16,915 nt of DNA, taken from positions 1-16,915 of the forward strand of contig DASRPK010000135.1 in assembly GCA_035646395.1 (NCBI GenBank). The letters run 5' to 3'. Under the pieces are notes generated by a model, which was not told the DNA's origin, ran no database searches, and saw nothing but the letters and a program-made list of their open reading frames with translations. This document shows positions 7,048 through 13,721 of this stretch, in pieces (the first letter of the stretch is position 1; every line of letters begins with the position of its first letter). The position numbers and the translations under genes were made by a program. This DNA is from JABWBJ01 sp035646395. Its GTDB lineage: Bacteria; Gemmatimonadota; Gemmatimonadetes; Gemmatimonadales; Gemmatimonadaceae.

Positions 7048-9693
7048 ATGGCTGCGGACGATTCGAAAACGACGGAGGAGACTAGAAGCGACGACCTCGC
7101 GACGTATCGTGCGAAACGGTCAGCGGATCGGTCGCCCGAGCCGGTGGGACGAGTCGCCGAAACCGAAGGTCGCCTGTTCGTGGTCCACAAACACGCTGCG
7201 AGCCGACTGCACTGGGACCTGCGGATCGAGATGGGTGGCGTGCTCAAATCGTGGGCCGTGCCCAAGGGTCCATCGTACGACACCAACGACAAGCGGCTCG
7301 CAGTGCACGTCGAGGATCACCCGCTGGAATACGGTGATTTCGAGGGACTTATCCCGGCTGGAAACTATGGCGCCGGTGGGATGATTGTCTGGGATCGCGG
7401 CGAGTGGGTGCCGCTGGAGCCCTGGAAAGAAGGCTTGGAGAAGGGGAAGCTCCTGTTCGAGTTAAAGGGCTACAAACTCCGCGGTCGCTGGACGCTGGTG
7501 AAGATCAAGAAGGCTGAAAAGGAATGGCTCCTGATCAAGGAGCGCGACGAATACGTGAAGTCGCCCGGCGACGTCTTTCCGGAAGAGTCTGTTCTATCCG
7601 GACTGACTGTCGAGGAAGTCGCGAAAGGCACGCGACACGTCACCGAGCTGCGAAACGCGCTGGGCGAAGCTGGGGCGGCGAAGGAGCGCGTCGACATTGC
7701 CAAAACTGGTCTCATGCTGGCCGAAACGCGCGAGGAAGCCTTCACGAAAAAGGGCTGGCTCTTCGAGCTGAAGCTCGACGGCTATCGCCTGCTGGCAGGC
7801 AAGAAAGGGAACGACGTCATTCTCGTCTCACGCAACGGCAACGACTACACCGAGGTCTTCCCGGAAATCGCGAATGCGGTGCGGGCGATAGCACTCGACA
7901 ACTTCATCATCGACGGCGAAGTGGTCGTGCTCGATGGGGAAGGGAAGCCCAGCTTCTCGCTGCTCCAGCAACGTGGTGCGCTGCATAACGTGCACGACAT
8001 CAAGCGCTCCGCGATCGAACTCCCCTCAACATTCTTCACGTTCGACCTGCTCGCCGCCGAAGGATACGACGCTCGACAGCTGCCGCTAACCAAACGCAAG
8101 GAATTGCTCGAATCATTCGCGCCGAAGGTGGGGCCGGTTCGCTACCTCGACCACATCGCCGAAAAGGGGGAAGCGTTCCACAAGCAAGTCAGCATGAGGG
8201 GATTGGAGGGAATCATTGCCAAGAATGGTGAGCAGCCGTATCGCGCCGGTCGCTCGCCACACTGGCTCAAGATCAAGGCGGACCGTACCGCCGAATTTGC
8301 GGTGGTGGGATTCACCGATCCGAAGGGAGCGCGCTCTGGATTTGGCGCGCTGCAACTGGCGGACATCGTCAAAGGGCGACTGGTCTACGCCGGGCGCGTA
8401 GGAACAGGATTCAACGAGAAGATGCTCCACGAGTGGCACGAGCGGCTGCTCGAGGATGTGCGCGATGAGCCGCCGTGTTACGGACCGGTGACGTCGCCTG
8501 ACGATGATCCGCCCCCTTCATCCGTCATTCCCGAAGTAAAGAAGACAACGTGGGTGGAACCGCGGTACGTGGTCGAAGTGCGCTATACGGAGTGGACGCA
8601 TGAGGGTGTTCTGCGGCACCCCGCCTTTTTGCGCTGGCGCGACGATAAACGCGTTGATCAAGTCGAACGGCAGTTTGAAAGCGCAAAGCGCAATGACAGG
8701 CCAGAGGCCGGAGGCCAGAGGCCAGAGGAGTCACCGCCGAGTCACGAGTCGCGAGTCACCAGTTACGATGACGAGTCAGTCAGGAGTCCCGAGCCCAAAA
8801 AGCGCGAGATCGCTCTATCGAACCTGAACAAAATCTTCTGGAAGGACGAGAAATACACCAAGGGCGACCTGATCGAGTATTACCGCACGATTGCACCGTG
8901 GCTTTTGCCATATCTCAAGGACCGACCCGTGGTCATGACGCGGTTTCCCGACGGCATCGATGGGAAGTCCTTCTATCAGAAGGATGCGCCGGAGTTCGCA
9001 CCCGATTGGATCCGCACCTTCCCGATCTGGAGCACCGACACCGAACGCGACATCAACTACTTCGTCTGCGACGACGTCGACTCATTGGTCTATCTCGCCA
9101 ACCTGGGCACCATCCCGCTGCACATCTGGATGAGCCGAGTGGGCTCGCTGGAGCAGCCGGATTGGTGCGTGATCGACCTGGATCCCAAGGACGCGACGTT
9201 CGCCGACGTGATCAAGTGCGCCCAGGTGCTGCACCGGATCTGCGACGAAATCGGGCTGCCTAACTACGTCAAGACGACGGGGAAGACCGGCCTGCACATC
9301 ATGATTCCGTTGGGGAAGCAGATGACGTACGAGCAGTCGCGCTTCATCGGCGAATTGCTGGCTCGCCTTGTGATCAAGGAGCTCAACTCGATCGCCACGA
9401 TCATGCGCACGATCAACAAGCGTGGCGAAAAGGTCTACATCGACTTCCTCCAGAACCGGCACGGGCAGCTGATCGTGGCTCCGTTCAGCGTCCGCCCCCT
9501 GCCGGGCGCGACGGTATCGATGCCGCTCGTCTGGGACGAGGTGAACGATGATCTCGACCCGAAGGACTTCACGATCAAGAACGCGCTGGACCGGATGGAA
9601 AAGATGGGCGAAGATCCAGTACTTCCCGTCCTCACCGACAAGCCAAAGCTGGCCAAAACGCTCGCTCGGCTCGACGCCTTGTTGAAGGGGTAG
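7048..9693 (+). CDS. ligD: Multidomain ATP-dependent DNA ligase LigD (PE-LIG-POL)
   Basis: LigD processes, fills and seals DNA ends held by Ku. The 881 residues show the Pseudomonas-type order. The 3'-phosphoesterase domain (about 40-165) carries H49, H55, D57, R59 and H91...Y95, matching the known active-site pattern HxxxxxHxDxR and HPLEY. The ligase core (about 215-420) has the adenylated Lys242 in ELKLDGYR, DGE at 289-291, and motif V HWLKIK (405-410). An OB-fold follows to about 545. A linker (551-581) is encoded by period-7 repeats. The polymerase/primase domain (about 590-880) has the metal-binding DLD (Asp710, Asp712), then KTTGKTGLHI and KRGEKVYIDFLQN. ATG at 7048 has no strong Shine-Dalgarno. 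The next gene begins 4 bases after its stop. Confidence 0.97.
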   Translation: MAADDSKTTEETRSDDLATYRAKRSADRSPEPVGRVAETEGRLFVVHKHAASRLHWDLRIEMGGVLKSWAVPKGPSYDTNDKRLAVHVEDHPLEYGDFEGLIPAGNYGAGGMIVWDRGEWVPLEPWKEGLEKGKLLFELKGYKLRGRWTLVKIKKAEKEWLLIKERDEYVKSPGDVFPEESVLSGLTVEEVAKGTRHVTELRNALGEAGAAKERVDIAKTGLMLAETREEAFTKKGWLFELKLDGYRLLAGKKGNDVILVSRNGNDYTEVFPEIANAVRAIALDNFIIDGEVVVLDGEGKPSFSLLQQRGALHNVHDIKRSAIELPSTFFTFDLLAAEGYDARQLPLTKRKELLESFAPKVGPVRYLDHIAEKGEAFHKQVSMRGLEGIIAKNGEQPYRAGRSPHWLKIKADRTAEFAVVGFTDPKGARSGFGALQLADIVKGRLVYAGRVGTGFNEKMLHEWHERLLEDVRDEPPCYGPVTSPDDDPPPSSVIPEVKKTTWVEPRYVVEVRYTEWTHEGVLRHPAFLRWRDDKRVDQVERQFESAKRNDRPEAGGQRPEESPPSHESRVTSYDDESVRSPEPKKREIALSNLNKIFWKDEKYTKGDLIEYYRTIAPWLLPYLKDRPVVMTRFPDGIDGKSFYQKDAPEFAPDWIRTFPIWSTDTERDINYFVCDDVDSLVYLANLGTIPLHIWMSRVGSLEQPDWCVIDLDPKDATFADVIKCAQVLHRICDEIGLPNYVKTTGKTGLHIMIPLGKQMTYEQSRFIGELLARLVIKELNSIATIMRTINKRGEKVYIDFLQNRHGQLIVAPFSVRPLPGATVSMPLVWDEVNDDLDPKDFTIKNALDRMEKMGEDPVLPVLTDKPKLAKTLARLDALLKG
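8701..8790 (+). repeat. Period-7 repeats within the ligD linker
   Basis: Four heptamers CCAGAGG, CCGGAGG, CCAGAGG, CCAGAGG occupy 8701-8728. A second, looser heptamer family GAGTCAC / GAGTCGC / CAGTTAC follows: copies at 8728-8734 and 8739-8766, then fragments to about 8790. They encode the hydrophilic linker between the ligase and polymerase domains of LigD. Seven is not a multiple of three, so gain or loss of one unit would shift the frame before the polymerase domain. Confidence 0.85.
9685..9690 (+). promoter_or_regulatory. Ribosome binding site AAGGGG inside the end of ligD
   Basis: AAGGGG in the last codons of ligD lies 7 bases before the ATG at 9698. It supports that start and suggests translational coupling with ligD. 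Confidence 0.6.
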
Positions 9694-9697
9694 CCTC

Positions 9698-10558
9698 ATG
9701 CGACACCTGCTCGTTATGACACTCGCGTTCGCGTTGTTCGCTCCCCCGGCCAATGCGCAGCAGCGTCCCCGCTCCGATTCACTCCCGCGAGACCTCGTCA
9801 TCGCCCTGCTTGGCGGATCGTTAGGCAACCGGAACATCGAGATCCACGCCGGCATGGCCGACGACTCGCTTCCCGCCGACCTGTTCCGCGACGCCCTGAT
9901 CCTGGGATACGCCGATTACCGCGTGTCGCGAATTAGTGTGGCGTATTTCCCGTACGACCCGAAGATCACGCTCGACACGATCAAGGCGCGCCTCCTTTCA
10001 AAGGGCTGGACGCTCACGCCGGAAGACTCGTCGGCAGGTCGCGGTTTCGTCAGCACCTATGGCGGGTCGCGCCCGCTCGCGATCTGTCGGGACAAAATGG
10101 CGATTGTACCCACCATGATGATCCGATCACTCAACCGGACCCTGGTGGTGATCAACCGTCAGGGGTCACAGGGGGTGGAGTTCCTGTGCGGACGGCGTCC
10201 CGAAATAGACCGAATGAGGCAGATGCGCGGCGCGGACGACACGCCGCTTCCTGCACTGACCCCGCCTCCTGGGATGGACAGTCGCGGCGGTGGCTCCAGT
10301 GGCATTGCCAGCCAGGAGCGCGCGATGTCCATGTCGACCTCACTGAACGGAATGCTGCCCCTGAAGCAGATCCTCGCGCATTACAGCGAGCTGTTTATCA
10401 AGGGAGGCTGGAAAAAAGTCGAGGAACAGGCTGCAACCTCGATTGGGATCATGACGTTCGAGATTACGTCCAAGGGTCAGGCATGGCACTGCGCGTTCAT
10501 CGTCAGTATGCCGGCGACCGATGCGGCCGACGTGCAGCTCATGCTGCGCATGAAATGA
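9698..10558 (+). CDS. Secreted protein of unknown function, two-part repeat
   Basis: The 286-residue protein has a clear signal peptide (MRHLLVMTLAFALFAPPANA, then QQR). I do not recognise a named family; the style, with HAGMADDSLPADL...ILGYADYRVS, is one I associate with Gemmatimonadota secreted proteins. Two halves look alike: about 84-155 (ITLDTIKARLLSKGWTL ... G ... GGSRPLAICRDKMAIV) and about 220-286 (LPLKQILAHYSELFIKGGWKKV ... G ... KGQAWHCAFIVSM). Each contains a helix ending in KGW or GGW, then a strand with a single Cys preceded by a Leu-Ala or Trp-His pair. They are separated by a Gly/Pro/Ser-rich linker near 180-205. It starts 4 bases after ligD with a good ribosome site, so it is probably co-transcribed, but its export argues against a direct role in end joining. 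Confidence 0.8.
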   Translation: MRHLLVMTLAFALFAPPANAQQRPRSDSLPRDLVIALLGGSLGNRNIEIHAGMADDSLPADLFRDALILGYADYRVSRISVAYFPYDPKITLDTIKARLLSKGWTLTPEDSSAGRGFVSTYGGSRPLAICRDKMAIVPTMMIRSLNRTLVVINRQGSQGVEFLCGRRPEIDRMRQMRGADDTPLPALTPPPGMDSRGGGSSGIASQERAMSMSTSLNGMLPLKQILAHYSELFIKGGWKKVEEQAATSIGIMTFEITSKGQAWHCAFIVSMPATDAADVQLMLRMK

Positions 10559-10570
10559 CAGAAACACTTT

Positions 10571-10649
10571 AACCGCGAAGGACGCAATGGTACGCGAAGG
10601 ACTGCAAACAATGGGTTTCCCTTTGCGACCCTTGGCGTCCTTTGCGGTT
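10571..10649. repeat. Long stem-loop element between genes, possible terminator
   Basis: The left arm (10571-10600, AACCGCGAAGGACGC...) and right arm (10619-10649) are complementary at about 25 of 30 positions around an 18-base loop. On the plus strand it is followed within 3 bases by ATTCTTTTTT. A hairpin followed by a T-run could end transcription of the upstream gene. The arms are built from near-repeats of CGCRAAGG, a wording also found in the element at 3439-3525, so it may equally be a mobile palindromic repeat that has been co-opted. Confidence 0.75.
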
Positions 10650-10679
10650 CATTCTTTTTTCCAGGGACGGTAATCCGCA

Positions 10680-11210
10680 ATGAAACGGAATCGCTGGTTT
10701 ACAATGGTAGCGATCACAGGTATTTCGTTAGGCATGCGACAGGGCGTGCCATTCAGCCAGCACGGCACCGTCGCCCAGCGCGTCAGCCACACCAACATCG
10801 ACATCGACTACAACCGCCCCGTCGCGCGCGGACGCGAGCTGTTTGGTGCGCTCGTGAAGTGGGACAGCATCTGGCACCCCGGCGCCGACTCGGCGTCGCG
10901 CATCCGCTTCGACAAGGATGTCTTGTTGCAGGACAAGCCGCTTGCCAGGGGCGAATACTCGTTATGGCTGATTCCGCGCCAGGCCGCCCCGTGGACCCTC
11001 ATCCTCAGCTCGGCCGCGCGCGTCTTTCACCAGCCGTACCCCGGTTCACAACACGATGCGCTCCGCGTGGAGATCGCACCGGAAAAAGGGGCGCACATGG
11101 AGGCGATGACGTTTTACTTCCCGGTGGTCGGCCGCGACTCAACCGTCCTGCGCATGCACTGGGGCGAAACCATCCTCCCGATCAGGATCAAGGTCGAACG
11201 CGATCCATGA
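10680..11210 (+). CDS. DUF2911 family exported protein
   Basis: The 176-residue protein matches DUF2911 throughout: GTVAQRVSHTNIDIDYNRPVARGRELFGALVKWDSIWHPG is followed by FDKDVLLQDKPLARGEYSLWLIP, then WTLILSSAARVFHQPYP, and a C-terminal strand pair ending LPIRIKVE. The family is common in Bacteroidota and Gemmatimonadota; its function is unknown. The hydrophobic N-terminus (WFTMVAITGISLGM) looks like a short signal or anchor sequence, without a clear cleavage motif. The start ATG is preceded by AGGGACGG, ending 9 bases upstream, an acceptable ribosome site. It stands between two hairpin elements and so may be its own transcription unit. Confidence 0.88.
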   Translation: MKRNRWFTMVAITGISLGMRQGVPFSQHGTVAQRVSHTNIDIDYNRPVARGRELFGALVKWDSIWHPGADSASRIRFDKDVLLQDKPLARGEYSLWLIPRQAAPWTLILSSAARVFHQPYPGSQHDALRVEIAPEKGAHMEAMTFYFPVVGRDSTVLRMHWGETILPIRIKVERDP

Positions 11211-11223
11211 CGGCACGCTCGTT

Positions 11224-11317
11224 GGCATGGGGCATGGGGCATGGGGCATGGGACTGAAGCAGAAAACTCAGTGTGGTTTTCCTGAGATCCCATGCCCCAT
11301 GCCCCATGCCCCATGCC
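11224..11317. repeat. Period-7 repeats in a perfect 30-bp inverted arrangement
   Basis: GGCATGG occurs four times at 11224-11251, and its complement CCATGCC four times at 11290-11317. With two more paired bases (GA at 11252-11253, TC at 11288-11289) they form a perfect 30-bp stem around a 34-base loop. The loop itself holds GAAAAC...GTTTTC. The right arm contains four ATGs at 11292, 11299, 11306 and 11313, which cover all three frames. The structure begins 13 bases after the DUF2911 stop and overlaps the apparent start of the next gene. Confidence 0.95.
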
Positions 11318-13718
11318 CGTTCGCGTGGCCTCTCCGGGGCTGAGTCGTCTCCGGAATGTGACGAAAACATACCTTCGCTGCCTGACAATCGTGTTCGCGG
11401 GAAGCCTCCTGGTTCCCATCGTCACTGTGTCGGCGGCACTGATGGACGGGGGGAGGCAACTCCCCGTGTTTCGCCTGGGCCTGGCACTACTCACGGCGCT
11501 TACGGCGGTGCTCATGCTCCGGCGTTTTCTGGAGCGCATCGGCGGAGCCGTCGACGAAGACGCCCGCGCGCAGGTCGCTCAAGTTGATGGGCTGCCGGAC
11601 CGATGGGTCGACCTCGCTATCGCCGGCTCCGCCGCACTGAGCCTGTTTCTCGAACTGGCGATGATCCGCTGGCAGGCGTCCGTGTTTCCGTTCTTCGCGT
11701 TTTACACAAACTTCGGGCTCCTCGCCTGCTTCGCAGGCCTGGGCCTCGGCTATGCACTTGCAAGTCGCGACCGCATTCCGCTGCTCCTCGTCGTGCCGAC
11801 GCTGGCGTGGCAGGTGATCGTGCTGCTCGCCCTCAAGTCGGTGCTGAGCCATTGGCACCTCCAGTTTCTGGGCGCAATTCCGGTCATTGAACAGTTGAGC
11901 ATGGGAATGAGCACCATGCGCTCGGTTGCGCAGGGCGCGACGATCTACTTCTTCCTCAGTGTCGTCTTCCTCCTGACGGCAGTGACGTTCATTCCGATCG
12001 GCCAGCTGTGTGGCCGGCTGATGGCGCGACGGACACAGTTGCGCGCGTATGGTCTGAACCTGGCGGGTAGCCTGGTCGGCGTCGTTTCCATGTTTCTGGT
12101 CAGCGCGCTCTGGACGCCCCCGATCGTATGGTTTTCCATCGCCCTGATGACGGCGCTGCTGTTTCTCGTCAGGCAGCCGGCGACGATGCTCGCCGGCATT
12201 GGTGGAGCGCTCGTCGCGCTGACGGCCCTGGCGTGGCCGACTTCATCCTCGCAGCACCGTGTGTACTCGCCGTACCAGATGCTCGAATTCGGCTATGGCA
12301 CGAGCGGCCTCATGAACATCACGGCCGCAGGACATTACTACCAGCGCGTGCACGACTTTTCCCGCGCGCCGGGGACGGATCATCCGCGCATCGAGGCAAC
12401 ACGCTCCTATTACGACTTGCCCTATCGCTTGCCTGGATCACACGCAGACGTGGCGATTGTTGGAGCCGGCGCCGGCAACGATGTCGCTGCGGCACTACGC
12501 GGCGGGGCGTCGCGCGTATTCGCAATCGAGATCGATCCTGCCATTCAACGTGCCGGAATGCAGAACCATCCGGAGCACCCGTACGCCGATCCTCGCGTGA
12601 CCGCCGTGTTGAACGATGCGCGATCGTTCCTGCGCACGACGAGCGAGCGGTTCGACCTCGTCGTGTACGGCATGTTGGACTCTCATGCGTTACTGAGCCA
12701 TGCCTCGAGCGTACGGCTGGATTCATACGTCTACACCGTGCAGGCTTTCCGCGAGGCGCGTTCGCGACTGAAGCCGGGCGGGCGACTCGTACTTTCGTTT
12801 TCGGCGCTGAACGCAACGCACAACCGCAAGGCCTTCGAAATGCTTCGCGAAGCGTTCGATGGAGTCGAACCCGTCGCCGTATCGGCGCGGTACGATGGCG
12901 CGGTGGTATTCATCCAGCGCGAGGGAACTCTGATCGACGTGCCTCCTGCCCTGCTGGCATCGACCGGGTTCACGTTGAATGATCGCGTCGCTGACGCGTC
13001 GATCAAGGTCGACGTGTCCACGGACGACTGGCCGTTCTTCTACATGCCGAGACGTGTCTATCCCATTTCGTACCTCCTGCTCCTCGGCCTGGTGCTTCTT
13101 GCCGGCGTAGCGTTGACGGCCGCCTTCATCAGGGAACGACCAGCGACTGGGGACATGAGCTTCCTGCTTCTGGGAGCGGGATTCATGCTGGTGGAGACGA
13201 AGGCCATCACCGAACTGGGATTGACCTTCGGGGGCACATGGCGCGTGACGGCAATCGTCATCGCCGGTGTGTTGCTGATGGCGTTCCTGGCGAATGTCGT
13301 GGTGGCGCGGTTCCGGATTCACAGGCCTAACGTGGCGTTCACGCTCCTGTTACTGACGCTCGCGGGTGGCTGGTACATGTCGGGCCAGGGCGGATTTGGA
13401 TCGACGACGGCCGGAAGGATTGCGACCGTCGCACTCCTGACTTCACCGATGTTCTTCTCGGGGATCGTGTTCTCGACACTGCTCCGCGGCCGAAAAGCCA
13501 TCGCGGGCGTGATGGCGGCCAACCTGTGTGGTGCGATGCTCGGCGGCCTGCTCGAGTACAACTCGATGTACTTCGGATTCCGCTTCCTGTACCTGCTCGC
13601 GCTCGGGTTCTACGCGCTGGCGTTCGTGCAGTGGGCGATGTCGCGGGGACGGGAGCTCGATCCGGCACGTCGCAGGGAGCGCGTCGCGACCCCGCTCAAT
13701 CCCGCCGCGGTGAACTGA
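11292..13718 (+). CDS. Multi-pass membrane protein with spermidine-synthase-like domain
   Basis: The 808-residue reading frame has about eight or nine predicted membrane helices in residues 29-315. A soluble Rossmann domain (about 330-580) follows, then about six more helices to the end. The soluble part shows a SAM-type glycine loop VGAGAGND (about 390-397), an acidic EIDP (413-416) closing strand 2, NDAR (441-444) and FDLVVYGMLDSHALLS. This is the layout of membrane-fused spermidine-synthase-like proteins, but the canonical GGGDG loop of true aminopropyltransferases is changed, so the substrate is uncertain and it could be a methyltransferase. The first eight residues (MPHAPCPM) are encoded by the heptamer repeat. 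The ATG at 11313 or GTGs at 11325 and 11358 are alternative starts. Its end lies 3 bases from the converging kinase gene. Confidence 0.8.
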   Translation: MPHAPCPMPVRVASPGLSRLRNVTKTYLRCLTIVFAGSLLVPIVTVSAALMDGGRQLPVFRLGLALLTALTAVLMLRRFLERIGGAVDEDARAQVAQVDGLPDRWVDLAIAGSAALSLFLELAMIRWQASVFPFFAFYTNFGLLACFAGLGLGYALASRDRIPLLLVVPTLAWQVIVLLALKSVLSHWHLQFLGAIPVIEQLSMGMSTMRSVAQGATIYFFLSVVFLLTAVTFIPIGQLCGRLMARRTQLRAYGLNLAGSLVGVVSMFLVSALWTPPIVWFSIALMTALLFLVRQPATMLAGIGGALVALTALAWPTSSSQHRVYSPYQMLEFGYGTSGLMNITAAGHYYQRVHDFSRAPGTDHPRIEATRSYYDLPYRLPGSHADVAIVGAGAGNDVAAALRGGASRVFAIEIDPAIQRAGMQNHPEHPYADPRVTAVLNDARSFLRTTSERFDLVVYGMLDSHALLSHASSVRLDSYVYTVQAFREARSRLKPGGRLVLSFSALNATHNRKAFEMLREAFDGVEPVAVSARYDGAVVFIQREGTLIDVPPALLASTGFTLNDRVADASIKVDVSTDDWPFFYMPRRVYPISYLLLLGLVLLAGVALTAAFIRERPATGDMSFLLLGAGFMLVETKAITELGLTFGGTWRVTAIVIAGVLLMAFLANVVVARFRIHRPNVAFTLLLLTLAGGWYMSGQGGFGSTTAGRIATVALLTSPMFFSGIVFSTLLRGRKAIAGVMAANLCGAMLGGLLEYNSMYFGFRFLYLLALGFYALAFVQWAMSRGRELDPARRRERVATPLNPAAVN

Positions 13719-13721
13719 TAC

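Noticed and set aside
11292..11312. MPHAPCP as a meaningful N-terminal peptide
   Set aside because: It is the plain translation of the heptamer repeat and shows no signal or anchor property; the true start may be downstream.
12128..12982. Plus-strand frame of 284 codons in another phase
   Set aside because: Arg-rich shadow of the spermidine-synthase-like membrane protein, which has clear motifs in its own frame.
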